The position numbers were made by a program, and so were the translations under genes. The notes beneath the pieces were generated by a model that was not told where the DNA came from, searched no databases, and worked only from the letters and a program-made list of their open reading frames with translations. Positions 1 through 11,065 of a stretch of DNA of 64,000 nucleotides are shown here, piece by piece (within the stretch, counting starts at the first letter, position 1; every line of letters begins with the position of its first letter). This DNA comes from Aedes albopictus (taxonomy: Eukaryota > Arthropoda > Insecta > Diptera > Culicidae), in assembly GCF_035046485.1 (NCBI RefSeq), contig NC_085137.1, forward strand, positions 498,004,536 to 498,068,535, in the 5' to 3' direction.

Positions 1-1660
1 GAATACTTCAAAAAGATTTCTAGAAACTTCTGTAGAAATCAATGTAGCAGTCTTTGTAGGAATCCTCGGATAATCTGAGGAGAAATCTCCAAAAAAAAAA
101 ACTCCTGGAGAAATGATCTTGTACCGACTTTTCGAACCCTCTAAGCAGAATACCCTCTACGAATGAGTGTAATCAGTTTTGTACCTTTCAATTCCGCCCT
201 ATTTTGCTTATCCTATGACAGATACGCGTATTTCGACTAGCACTTGTAATCTTCCTCAGTGGATAACTGACACTGAGGAAGATTACAAGTGGTAGTCGAA
301 ATATGCGTATATGTCAGAGGTTAAGCAAAATAGGGCGGAATTAAAAGGTACAAAACTGATTACACTCATTCGTGCTGAAGAAATGTCTGGAATGGTTCCT
401 GTAATTCTTGGAAGAATATATGGAGAAATAACTCTTGGAGTATTGGGTAGAACTTCTGGTTGAAATACTGAAAAAAAATACAACAGCAATGTCTTAAAGA
501 TTTCATGAAAAAAAATCCTATGAGAATCTCTGACACAACTCATAAAGAAAATCTAGGAAAATATCAGATGAAGTTGTCGAAGGAATCTCTTAAGGACTTA
601 TGGAAGAGATACATGGAACAACTTCTGGAAGAACATGTGGACTAATTCCTGGGAGAATTGTTGAAGCATTTTCTAGAGAAAACTCTCATATTATGATTTT
701 GTTTTCAGAAATTGTCAAATAATTGGCGGTTAAATGCCTAAAACAAGGATGAGTAATCTCCAAAAGGAAATCTTGCAGAAATTTCTGGTGGACTATTTGA
801 CTCCTAGAGGGCTTCGTGGGGAAATCTCTGGAAAATTCCTTGGAGAATCTTTGTAAAAATTCCCAAAAGAGTCTAATTCTTAAAATTTAGAGAAACTCTT
901 AGATAAACTTTTGGGGAAATTATTGGAAAAAATTCATAGAATGGTCACTTGGGAAATTCTTGGTTGAGTATCTGCAAAAAGTCACAAAGGAATCTGTAGA
1001 GGAGTTTCTACTGCAATCTTTGAAAAATGTAATATTGGAGGGATCTTCAAGAGAATCATTATGGTAGGTCTATTGCCACTTATCTTTAGTGCCAATAAAC
1101 CAACCCATAATACTCGTTCACTATGATCAACTCCAGTCAGTGTAAATCTTCGAGAGAGCTTTTGATGAACTCCTGGGTGGAATTTCTGGAGAAAATCCTG
1201 GAATATTATTGTGAAAAATCTCTGGGGAGTTTCATTAAAGATTTCTGCAAGATTTATGAATTATAGTTTGAAGTGATTCTTAGAAGAATATCGGGTGGTT
1301 CTGCTTGAAATTTCCTCGAGGAATCTGTGAAGGAATTCGTAGAGGAATCTTATCATGAGGAACTCGTGCAGGAACCTTTGAACGAAATCCTTAAGGAATC
1401 TCGTGGAAGAAACTCTGAATGAATATCTGAAGAATTCATGGAAGAGTTTCCAGAGCAATCATTTGAGCATCGTTTCATGAATCTCCGAAGAAATTCTCGG
1501 AGGACCCTTTAGAAGAGTTGTTAGAGAGATTGGGCGGAAATCTTGGAGAGATTTGAGAAAAAAAAAACTTGTTGAGCAGCTTGCTCCATTCTAAGAAAAA
1601 TATTTGGTAAATTTTCGGAAGAATCTCTGAAAAAATCTTAAATGAATCTCTATATGAAAT
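1..1660. repeat. Degenerate GAATYTCTGGAG-type minisatellite
   Basis: The segment is built from loosely repeated 12-bp half-units of the form GAATYTCTGRAG, often paired into about 24 bp, with many short indels. The same family recurs across the window at 7250-8900, 9480-10500, 18990-20529, 23930-25100, 25690-26510, 33150-37440, 46040-46830 and 59560-64000. The short open frames inside it are repeat translations. A fold-back element sits inside at 121-373. I see no gene here. Confidence 0.75.
121..373. mobile_element. Fold-back element with about 105-bp arms
   Basis: From about 159 to 372 the sequence is a near-perfect inverted repeat centred near 266. The arm beginning GTGTAATCAGTTTTGTACC returns in reverse complement before 372. 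Both arms contain TTCCGCCCTATTTTGCTTA and a form of GACAGATACGCGTATTTCGAC. A shorter relative at 43231-43375 shares the outer flank TTGTACCGA and TTTCGAACCCTCT. There is no coding capacity, which fits a MITE or fold-back transposon. The family name is not known to me. Confidence 0.7.
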
Positions 1661-1744
1661 ACTGGACTCGCCATCATGCTTTTCAGTGTCCTAAACTTCT
1701 TCAAAAATGCCTAATAAGTTGTCGGACACAGCAAACAGCTAGGT

Positions 1745-2510
1745 CCTCGCTTCATATTCAAGTGATTCAAGTCTTGTTTACAACATATTTGATTCAGGTC
1801 TGATTCACTTCATATTTAAATGATTTTTGATTTACTTCACATTCAAGTGATGCAGCTCAAATTCAATTCACATTCAAGTGATTTAGGTCTGACTCACTTC
1901 ATATGCAAATTATTCAGGTCTGCTTCACACCACACTCAAGTGATTCAGCTCTGATTCCGTTAATATTCAAGTGAAGAAGATCTGATTTACTTTATATTCG
2001 AGTGATTCAGGTTTGGTTCGCTTCATATCCAAGTGATTCAGATCTGGTTTACTTCATATTCTAGCAATTCAGGACTGATTCACTTCATAATCTTGTGATT
2101 TAGCTCGTATTCACATCATATGCAAGTTGTTAAGGTCTGATTTACTTCATAATCAAGTGATTCAGGTCGGATCTACTATCTACTTCATAATCGAGTGGTT
2201 TAGGTTTGATTCACTTCATATTCAACCGATTCTGGTCTGATTCACTTCATAATTAGGTTATTCTGGCCCGATTCACTTCATCTTCATGTGATTAAGCTCT
2301 GATTTATTTCACATCCAAGCGATTCAGGTCTGATTAATGTCATATTCAAGTGATACAGATATTCGAGTGATTTAAGTCCCATTCATTTCATATCCAAGTT
2401 ATTCAGGTCTAGTTTACTTCCTCATCATGTGATTCAGCTCGGATTCACTTCGTATCCAAGTGATTCAGGTCTGGTTTACTTCAAATTTAAGCGGTTCGGG
2501 TCTGATTCAC
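1745..2510. repeat. 31-bp minisatellite, about 24 imperfect units
   Basis: Units read approximately GATTCAGGTCTGATTCACTT followed by CATATTCAAGT, 31 bp long, repeated head to tail with substitutions and a few indels. Recurring variants exchange GATTCA with GGTTTA, and CATATTCA with CATAATCA. No open frame persists through the array. The array ends where the motif GTTGAGGTCGAAATACGTAT begins, near 2514. Confidence 0.8.
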
Positions 2511-2548
2511 TGCAGTTGAGGTCGAAATACGTATCTGTCATAGGATGC

Positions 2549-3697
2549 AACCCATACAACCAGAAATCGCATAAGGTTTTTTTTTAGTTTTTATTTTTGT
2601 GTATTTTAACTTAGATGCTAATTCTACACTCACGAATCGCATAAGGATGTACGCTGTATATCGTATAAAGTACTATTTTAACTCACTATCGCATATATAT
2701 ACGGCTGAATGACAATTTTCATCGCATATGATGTTATTATTTGAACTTATTGCGATGTATCTGGTAAAATCATATAAGAATGCAAATTAACTTTTATAAT
2801 GTATAACTACATCGTAGTAGACGATATTGTGATGTTTTATTGCGACGAACTTTACTTATCCGCAAAATAGTTCGAGCGGACTCGCAAAGTGTCAATTGAA
2901 TTCGCATAATTGCGCACTGCGACGATTATGCGACTTCGCTTGGTACTTTTCTTATTATGTCAGTGAAACTCGCATTGGTGTACAAACTAAATCGCATAAA
3001 AGTAAAAATAAACTCGTTAAAATGTGCATACAAACTCGCATAAGCTAGAATCGTTAACGTTGATATATTGCGATGTGATATGTGATAACAATGAAAGAGG
3101 TGCTGTTGGAGCGCCAAAAAGCTACAAGAAAAACAGTCATAACTATGGTTACAAAATTAGTTATAAAGTCATCAATTTTGTTTTAATGACCTGATAATTT
3201 ATAATGGGTGGTGCTAGCAAGAGAGAGGTAAAGATAACTGTGCGGGAAATCACGTTTCGTCATTTTGAGCTCTAGATAGCGCACGGAAACCAAGTGCATT
3301 CCAACACTGAGGTGAGTTAGAAGGTCATGACATTTAATCAGTGTGATTCATAAATAGTGTTTGGTGTTCAGTGTGAAGTGTGGCTCGCAAATCCAAAGGT
3401 TCTTAGTTCGATACTGAGGTGACAAGAATTGTTTTTTTTTTCGAATATTATTAAGTCGCATAAGATGATATATTACGTCGCAATAGTGCACAACGTGTAT
3501 CGCATAAGATATCGCCTGAAGTCATATAGCGTTATAATTATTCCGTCAATGCACGTATAGCGCCTCCACTTTTGTACGCATAAGGCACTTTTACTGTATC
3601 TTATGCGATGTAACTTTACCGCATAAAAGTACGTAAAACATGAACATAAACTTCATTATACGTGTAAATTGGTTATCTGGGAAATACTTAGTAGGAA
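2549..3697. mobile_element. CGCATAA-rich inserted element
   Basis: The segment is strikingly enriched in CGCATAA and its reverse complement. Its ends resemble each other in inverted orientation: CCCATACAACCAG near 2549 and CCCAGATAACCA read on the minus strand near 3680. It interrupts a repeat found uninterrupted at 23345-23380 and 47058-47110, where GGATGCAAATT (or a variant) is continuous. A short relative with the same ends lies at 6613-6772. A tRNA-like B box, GTTCGATAC, at about 3410 suggests a SINE fragment inside. The exact right edge is uncertain by about 15 bp. Confidence 0.55.
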
Positions 3698-4022
3698 TTG
3701 AATGGAACAGCACTTAACATGATTTTCTTTTCCAACAGGTATTCCACTAACACGCCCAGGTTCATCATCACTGCCAGATGGAGTTCCTCTCGAAATGCAA
3801 GATAGAACTTTTGGATTCTTAGACGAGGGTATTGGTGAAATTTAAAAATACTTAATTTTTGAAGGATTGTCATTTTTCAAGATGCCCTTGCCCCCAACTT
3901 GTAGCTAGTAGGCACAAACGCGGGTGTGTTGTGGATTGGCATCTAAGCCGAAAGAGAGATGGTTTCTGAGAAAAGGAATGTTCATGGCGTGGGCTCGGGT
4001 TCAGATCGGCAGAATCAATACC

Positions 4023-4095
4023 ATTTCTGTGGCTTAGTTGGTTAAAGCGGCGGTCTAGCGAATACGGACTCGCCGGTTCGAGTCCCAACAGAACG
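4023..4095 (+). ncRNA. tRNA-like sequence (SINE head or tRNA pseudogene)
   Basis: There is an A-box-like TGGCTTAGTTGG, a D stem that pairs (GCTT with AAGC) and a B box GGTTCGAGTCC. Five of seven acceptor positions can pair (TTCTG with CAGAA). The T stem pairs poorly and the anticodon stem is irregular, so a working tRNA is unlikely. It is best read as a tRNA-derived SINE head or a decayed tRNA copy. I did not find a matching tail. Confidence 0.5.
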
Positions 4096-4239
4096 CGATT
4101 TATTATTACAAATACATTTCTCAATTTGTTAATTAGCAACATTCTGTGCAGTTAAATTACAAGTTTTTCTGTCTAGCCCACACCACTCTGACAAAATTCA
4201 TACTGCATGTCATATTCGATACAGACCTCATCCTCATAG

Positions 4240-5530
4240 TACTCAAAACCGCTCACCGTTAACCGGTTCCTTTCTGCGCATGTCCTGGTCCGTTACAGCA
4301 GCAAAGCCCCCGCCTGTAATACCTTCCAAAGATCTCTCGAGACTGCGAGAGCGTACTGCCGCGTCACGCGGCAACGTAAGGAGCAACAAGAAAGTTCATT
4401 GCCACCCACCCAGCCAGCAGCCAGGTCGTATCGTGATGCTATCGGTAAAAACAGTTGGGGCCAGACCACGTGACCGGTTGGTTGGTTGGTCGGTCATGGT
4501 CGTACCTGCAGTATGTAATGCCAGAGAGCATGGTGCGGTGCGAGAGACGACTAGTCGTCAGCTGTTTGCTAGGTCCTAAGACTAGAGGAGAGATTTTGCA
4601 CATTTGGTAATACACTGCGTATAGACATTTTGGCGAAATTCTTTAAAACATGTGTTTTTCCATACAATTTTGTAAATTAATAATTGTATGATATTTCCTA
4701 AATTTCACAAAAAGTCGAATATTTAGGTTTTCTAGAAACCGTTTGAATAATTTTAATTTCAAAAGCCTTGGATAAAACTTGCGGCAAAACTCTTAAACAA
4801 AAAGTTTAAGCTAACTTTTAAGGGATATATAGTATAAATATGCGGGGTATGCTCAAAACTGACGAAAAAATGTTTCCGAATGGATGACTTCAATCTTTCG
4901 ACCGAGATGTAACTCCACCTGCAAGACTCCACTGCGGGATACAAGCTTTCCAACCACCAAGAAGCAGCCAGCGATATGCCTGCCTGGCCGGAGTTTGTTT
5001 TGCACTTCGAGCCACCGTCGCCGTGCCGTGTTATCGTTGCTTCCACATCGCTGGCACCTGACTACCGACGACGACTAGGTCAAACAGAGTGGACAACTTG
5101 CTGTGGTAAACTGCTACCACGCTGATGCATAATGTTCACCACTGCTCGAAACGGTGTGGTGGCGGTCGGTCATGTTCTCTCCAATGACGAGGAGGTTGGA
5201 CGGACTTGGCCTAATGATAAGTGGCACGCTAACATGGGAACTTTTAGTGGGTTTCTGATAAAAATGTTGCGTGTTTTGTCGTACAAATTTATTAACTTGG
5301 ATCTGATTGAGGTCGTCCACAAACTGGCCAAGATGCAAAGTTACGGTGGTAGTTTTAATACCGAAGTATTAATGATTTTTTTTCATCGATATGGCGATGT
5401 TCTTGAATCCAGTTGCAAATCCTAGTGCGGCAGGAAACAAGTGAATATTTATGGAGCTGTTGCATGCTTAGTTATCACTTTTTTTTGTAAATGTAAATGT
5501 GAACTGTAAAAAAATAAAACCTTTATTACA
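4240..5530 (+). other. Non-repetitive, GC-richer segment, possible transcript end
   Basis: Unlike its neighbours, this stretch has little internal repetition and higher G+C. Several short open frames occur on both strands (for example plus 4280-4579 and 5132-5425), but I recognise no protein and see no convincing exon structure. Near 5511 there is AATAAA preceded by TGTAAATGTAAATG, which would suit the 3' end of a plus-strand transcript. Whether it is a noncoding exon, a UTR or chance cannot be decided from sequence alone. Confidence 0.25.
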
Positions 5531-6060
5531 CTAAAACTCCTTTTTATGCAGACTATTTTTATTCTATGGGGCTTAAGAGTCTCGGGGTTTTTTTTTTCAG
5601 CAGCATTTAGGGTGGTACCAGGGGATTAAGGGGGATCTCATGAGCATTTACATACATAGGGTCTCAGCGGTGCTTCAGATGATCCTTAAGAGCTTTTACT
5701 AAGGATTTTATCGGGATTTCGGAGGCATTTCAGGAAGTTTCAGAGGATTTTCGACGGCTATCAGAGGCGTTACGAAGGCATTTTTGGGGGTTATGGAAGA
5801 TCTCCAAGTAAGACTCCTTTCATTCCATGAAAAAAAATAGATCCGAAGAAAAGAATGCTCGGATGTTGTTCAAATTCGGTAGGAATGATCTTTACCGAAA
5901 ATAATTAGACCCGTAATTTTAAGATTCGCCATTAGGGTGGCCAGTTTGAAAATAGGGTGGTCCTAAAAACGACACTTCTGATTTTTCTTAATTTGCAACC
6001 GTCATAACTTTTGAACCAATTGACCGATTTGCATTTTTTTTTCGCTAGTAGAAGAAAAAA
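5531..6060. other. Gene-free, degenerate G-rich repeat remnants
   Basis: 5590-5830 consists of loose repeats such as GGATTTCGGAGGCATTTCAG. The remainder is ordinary AT-rich sequence with no feature I can support. Confidence 0.5.
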
Positions 6061-6303
6061 TACAAGTATGTTCCGTTTTTGTCAACACTAAAGTCAACAT
6101 TTCATTCCGCTTTTGTCAACACTAAAGTTTTTGTCAAATTTGTTTCCTCAAACACGAGTTATTTATAGTTAAACATTAATCTTGCGGCAATGCATCCATG
6201 AATAAATTTGAAGCAACCATCAATGATGACATAGAAGACATATGAGCCACAGTGGCTTTTAATACATTTCAAATTGAGCTGTAAATAATGTTAATTCATG
6301 CTT

Positions 6304-6354
6304 CCAAGGCCTGAAAGTCTCTTTAATAAAGACAAATCAATCAATCAATCAATC
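6304..6354 (+). mobile_element. 51-bp 5'-truncated retroposon insertion
   Basis: The insert is the 3' end of a retroposon, containing CTGAAAGTCTCTTTAATAAA and ending in a (CAAT)n tail. It is flanked by an exact 11-bp duplication, AATTCATGCTT, at 6293-6303 and 6355-6365. Copies of the same 3' end lie at 7727-7773 and 19429-19495. The tail type and duplications are those of target-primed reverse transcription. Confidence 0.8.
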
Positions 6355-6612
6355 AATTCATGCTTTCTCTCACGTATAATTTTAATTTTCATTTGAACAT
6401 GAGAAATATTAAACCAATAGTCCAATAGAAAAATTGAGCCGAGCCAATTTAATTAATGGAAATCTGACAGGAGGTGGCAGGAGGTAGCACGCGAATACGA
6501 ATTACATCATCAACAATTTTGTCGTTTTGTAAATGGCTCAATCATTTTCCAAGGTTATATAAGTAGCTAATAATTATAGGACAATAATAGATGGGATGCG
6601 CATATAAAACCA

Positions 6613-6772
6613 TCCCCAATCAACCAGTGATCGTATAAGATGTTGCATAAGATGTTAAAGTGGAGGCGACATACGTACATTTTACATGCGCCTAAATGGA
6701 GGCATGCACGCATATGGCCTCCACTTTATCATCTTATGCAATATCTTATACGAGTACTGGTTGTCTGGGATC
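6613..6772. mobile_element. Fold-back MITE, about 160 bp
   Basis: Inverted arms share AACCAGT, CGTATAAGAT and TTGCATAAGAT, and TAAAGTGGAGGC. The ends are CCCCAATCAACCAG on the left and, on the minus strand, CCCAGACAACCAG on the right. The ends and the CATAAG motifs link it to the larger element at 2549-3697. No target duplication is clear. Confidence 0.6.
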
Positions 6773-7726
6773 AAAAGACGGACTCGACTATCCGGCAATA
6801 GAAAAAAATCACCCTGGATAGTCGAACTTTTTTTTTTCATTAGCTTATTGTGTTAAGGCACCTTAATTGGCGTCCCTTCCGGGGATTGCTCAAGGATGTC
6901 CATCTCTGTATTCCTCCAAGAATTCCTTCAGAATCCTTCTGAAGATCCTTCTTCTCCTTTCTTCTTCTTCATCTTTACGGCTCTACGTACCAACCGGAAC
7001 TTGGCCTGCCTCTTCAAGTGTTATTCGAGACATTTACAGGTTAAGTCTTTTTTGCCTGTCATTGCCTGATTTTTACAGTACAATCTTTTTCATAAGACTT
7101 TTTAAAGTGAAATCAATTTCACGCGATTTTTTACACGATTTTCTTGATATTACGCAATGTGCTGAATTCTTCTCTTCTGGTCGCCATTGCTTTCCAACGG
7201 TTCTTAAATTTCTACCGGAGATCTCTCTTGTTATCCTTGGTTTTCTTTAATAATTCCTACTAGCGATTCTACCTTGTATTCCTCCAGATTTCTCAATGGA
7301 TTTCTTCTGAGAAATCGTCAGGAAATAATTCAAAAGTTGCTTTAGGTGAATTACTCTTTTAGAAATAAGTTTCTCTAGGAAAGAAAAGTCTAGGATCTTG
7401 GAAACCAATCTGGACATTTCTCCAGCAACTCCTAAAGGGTTCCCAGAAAAACTATGGATTCCCAAAAAAAAATCCTAAAGACATCCCATCAGTTCTGAAA
7501 GTATCCTTCGAGGAACAATTGGATGATTTCTTGAAAGAACCTAAACAGGATTCCTAAAAGGAATTTCTCGAGGATTCCCACAAGGAACTTCTGGAGGATT
7601 TTCAAGAATAACTCCCCCTGAGATTTCTATGCAGAACATCAGGAGGACTCCCTGAAGAAACTTCTGCAGAATTTGAGGAAAGAATTTCTGGAAGATTTCC
7701 AGTAAACGCAGTAAGAATTCGAGGAG

Positions 7727-7773
7727 ATTGATTGATTGATTTGTCTTTATTAAAGAGACTTTCAGCCCTTGGC
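7727..7773 (-). mobile_element. 47-bp retroposon 3'-end insertion
   Basis: Minus-strand copy of the same retroposon 3' end as at 6304-6354, with an (ATTG)n run on the plus strand. It is flanked by AATTCGAGGAG (7716-7726) and AATTCGGGGAG (7774-7784), an 11-bp duplication with one mismatch. Confidence 0.75.
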
Positions 7774-8190
7774 AATTCGGGGAGAATTATTATCATTATA
7801 TTATTTTTATTTACGAGATTTTCAGACCAACGCTGAGTCATTGGGAAATAACAAAGATGAAAGATGGAATGCTCTTGGAAAATCTCTGGGAAGCATTCCT
7901 AATAAAAGTTACACTAGGTGTAGGTGTTTCTACTACGCATATATACCAAAACAAAGTAATGTAAGAATCCTTTAAAGAAATTTTTGGATGGAGACCATTC
8001 CAGGGAAACATATTATAAGAAACTCTTTAAAGAATCAAAGAAGAACTTCTGATGAAATGCTAGGAAAACTATTGAAGGAATCCCAGAAAGAACTTTTGAA
8101 GAAATAAAAAAAAAATTCTGGAGGGATTTCAGAAAATAATCTTGAAAGAATTCCCGTAGGAAATTCTAAAGAAAAGGAGAAACTCCTATA

Positions 8191-8403
8191 CAGGTCAGAC
8201 TCGATTATCCGGAGCCGGGATCTGATGCTTTTCAAACACATATCTGGAGAACGGATTGCTCTAAAAATCAGAAATATGGACATTTTGTCAAGGCAACATT
8301 GATAAGTAATCAGTCAATATTTCAGCTTCTTTCAGCATACCATTTGCAAGATATATTTTTGGGAAGCGCCAAAACCCGACTCCGGATAATCGAGTCCGAC
8401 CTG
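8191..8403. mobile_element. Tc1/mariner-type MITE, 213 bp
   Basis: The termini are CAGGTCAGACTCGATTATCC on the left and CAGGTCGGACTCGATTATCC on the right (minus strand), and both continue GGAG. The element is bounded by TA at 8189-8190 and 8404-8405. The interior is noncoding. A decayed relative may lie at about 6778-6832, where ACTCGACTATCCGG and its partial inverse occur. Confidence 0.85.
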
Positions 8404-8900
8404 TATTTCAAAAGAAAAATCCTGGTGAATCTTCAGAGCAACTCTTGGATTAATTTCAGATGTCTAGGTTAAATCCCAGAATTTCTTAGCTCACCTTTGT
8501 GCATTAGGGCCATTCTAGACCCAAACCGTACAGTACGTCAGCGAGGTGTTCCCAACGTAATGCATCAGAAAGGCTTATAAATTTCAATTCCTCGTACAAT
8601 TGAAGGGATCTCCAAAGAAAATTCAGGAAAAATTCAAAAAGAGACATCTAGGTTGATCAGAGGAGAAATTTATGAAGGAATCATAAGGGGCAGAACCTCT
8701 TTTCTCTAAAAATTCTTACCGAATTCTAAAAGATAAACAATCGGCATGGTAAAAGGTAACCTAGAAGAATTATGGAGGAACTTCTTGGGGAATCCAATAT
8801 TCAGGAGAAGTTACAAGTGATTGCTTAGAAAAATTCCTGGAGATTTCCTAAAAGTATCCTAGACGAAACATTTATAGGAATCTGTGAAGATGTTAGTCGC

Positions 8901-9479
8901 GGAGAAATGACTTCCGGAAGAAAGTGAACATATCCTTTATGTTAGGATATCAAAATTACGTTCACCTGGAGATTAATCATTCCTATGTCATATTTTAAAA
9001 CGTCGATCCGGGTACTGGAACTGTAACATGTGTCATTCTTGCGTTCAACGAAAATAGATTTCCAAAAATGTGGTCACAAATGTGGTGAAAACCTCTTGTC
9101 GGCGTCACAGTCCAAAAAATGCTATTTGAAATGTGCAACCAAGATGTGCTAAAAGACATTAAAAAATAATTAAATTTCATAGTAAATTGCATATTTTTAC
9201 TTTTGAAATGTGTCCTACAGTAAAACTTCCAATTCATATTAAAATGTTGCAAAATATTTTGCAAAGAAAATTATTCCGTTTTTATCACTATTCCGTTATT
9301 GTCAACTGAAAATCGTGGACCGTGTTGATAAAAACGGAACATACCTGTATCACGAAAACAATTCGTAAACTTTAATATGCAATAATGATTAAAATATCAG
9401 ATTTTTTTTATTTTTACATTGTTGAACCACAACGGCTATACTTTTTTATAATTTTTTAACGAAAGTTGAACTATTTTTA
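8901..9479. other. Gene-free end of the TA element and flank
   Basis: AT-rich DNA forming the right part of the 6063-9347 element, with subterminal TTCCGTTTTTATCA repeats near 9272-9330. One short minus frame (8995-9264) has no recognisable homology and I treat it as chance. Confidence 0.5.
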
Positions 9480-10500
9480 CATATGAAAAGATTACTCCAG
9501 GAACACCTTCGAGAATTCCTTCTTGAATTTCCCCCATACTTTTTTCTGGGATTCCATCAGGAGTTTCTCCGGAGTTTACACAAAAAGTTCCTTGTGGGAT
9601 CCTGTCAGGAATATCCTCTGGATTTATCTCGGTTTCTTCCAGAAGTTCTCCGGGATTTCTCAAGAAGTGCCTTTTATGCATTCTTTCAAAAATTCAAGGC
9701 ATTCGTCCAGAAAAAACTTCTTGGGAAATTCCTCCTTGAACTTATTCCGAAATTCTTTTGGGAACTCCTTCCGAAATTACTTAGGAACCGCATCCCGGCG
9801 TTCCCCCTTCATTTCCCAATATTTGTTTTGTTATTGGAATTCCTCCAGCAATTTTATATAAACTCTTCCAGATGTTCATTCCGAGTGTCCTTTGAAAGCT
9901 CCTTCAAGGATTACATATCTCCAGGAATTCCTTCTAGGAATCCCGGAAAAAGTACTCCTGAAGTCATTCCAAAAGAAACTCCACTTACTGAAGAAACCTT
10001 TATAGACTTATCAAAAGAAATTCCTGGAGATATTACAAAAATAAATCCTGGTGCTCTTTGATGTCTCTCTATAGGAATTTCAGAAAAAAAAACTGCTGGA
10101 GAATTACAGAGGGAACTTCTGAAGAAATCCTGGATAGATCCCTGGGAAAATATCAATTGAATTTCTCATATAAAATCACGTTGAAGTTTTCCATAGTCAC
10201 TCAGGAATTTCCCCGGAATCTCAAGAAACTCCATGAAAAATCCTAGAAGGTCCCTGAAATCATAAAAGGGAGGTGTGAATTCCGGAAGGAACTTCTGGAG
10301 AAATACCAGAAGAAATCACGGTTGATTTTCCCAGAAAGAGGAATCGTTGAAGGAACTCTTGGATAAATCCCAGAAGCAACTTCTGGTCAGTCTTGGAAAA
10401 TCTTGAAGGAATCCCAGAAGAAGCTCCAGGAGGATCCGTAAAGAAACTCCTGAAATCCTCGAAAGAGCTCCAAGAAAGACACCAAGAGGCTCCTTGAGGA
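9480..10500. repeat. Degenerate GAATTCC-type minisatellite
   Basis: Dense half-units such as GGAATTCCTCC and GGAAATTCCTGG. Overlapping frames on both strands (plus 9483-10061 is the longest, 192 codons) exist because the repeats lack stop codons in some frames. Residue composition is Phe, Leu, Arg and Ser rich, as expected of the repeat. Confidence 0.75.
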
Positions 10501-10513
10501 ATCTCAGAAAGAA

Positions 10514-10836
10514 CCCGGGTAGAGGTGAAATACTGACGATCAAAACGTGATATTGGTTTGATTGATATAAGAGATAAAAGATCTGAAAATAATATCTGAA
10601 AAATGTTCCTGGAACACCTGAACAATATCAAAATTTGATATTTCAAGATCCAAAGAATAGCTTGCTGCTATTGGTTAGATCTTACAAGATCTAATTATGA
10701 TCTGATGATGATGTTCCAGGAGTAAATTTTAGATATTATTTTCAGATCTTTTATCTCTTATGTCAATCAAACCAATATTACATTTTGATCTCAACATCAA
10801 AATATGCTATTATTGAGCTCTTTTCCTCTACCCGGG
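10514..10836. mobile_element. Fold-back MITE, 323 bp
   Basis: The termini are CCCGGGTAGAGG in both orientations. The arms share ATATTGGTTTGA and the 20-mer ATAAGAGATAAAAGATCTGA, then continue AAATAATATCT. There is no coding capacity and I see no clear target duplication. Confidence 0.75.
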
Positions 10837-10929
10837 AAATGCTTGAAAAATCACGGAAGAAGCTTTTGAAAAATTACCAGAAGGAACTGCTAGAGAAATT
10901 CTCAAAAAAGGAAATCCTACACACTTGAA

Positions 10930-11035
10930 TTCAGAAATTGATCTCGGTAAACGGTTTACCGAGAATTCAACAGCTGATATCTCGGTAAAATATTTACTGA
11001 TTCTCGATAAAATTTTTACCGAGATTCTTAAAGAG
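10930..11035. repeat. CTCGGTAAA palindromic repeat cluster
   Basis: CTCGGTAAA and TTTACCGAG alternate several times within about 100 bp. A longer, better-preserved relative with TTTACCGA motifs is the MITE at 49058-49293. Confidence 0.45.
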
Positions 11036-11065
11036 ATGGAGACGCATGGTCATTCTATACGTATA

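Larger units (their letters stand above)
7250..8900. repeat. Degenerate GAATTCC-type minisatellite
   Basis: Same degenerate 12/24-bp family as at 1-1660, interrupted by a retroposon fragment (7727-7773) and a MITE (8191-8403). Short frames such as minus 7602-7841 are repeat translations. Confidence 0.6.
6063..9347. mobile_element. TA-flanked 3.3-kb element with 27-bp inverted ends
   Basis: The left end begins CAAGTATGTTCCGTTTTTGT. The right end, read on the minus strand, begins CAGGTATGTTCCGTTTTTAT, and both continue into CAACAC. Each end is bounded by TA, at 6061-6062 and 9348-9349. Extra copies of TTCCGNTTTTGTCAAC lie just inside both ends, as subterminal repeats. This pattern fits a non-autonomous Tc1/mariner-like (possibly pogo-type) element. 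No transposase frame is present. The interior holds degenerate minisatellite and at least four smaller insertions. Confidence 0.55.

Noticed and set aside
4023..4095. Functional tRNA gene
   Set aside because: T stem and anticodon stem pair poorly, so it is kept only as tRNA-like.
4280..4579. 99-codon plus frame as a gene
   Set aside because: GC-rich by chance context; no homology recognised, no splice or UTR structure tied to it.
9483..10061. 192-codon plus frame as a gene
   Set aside because: Composition and periodicity are those of the degenerate GAATTCC minisatellite, and frames on both strands overlap it.
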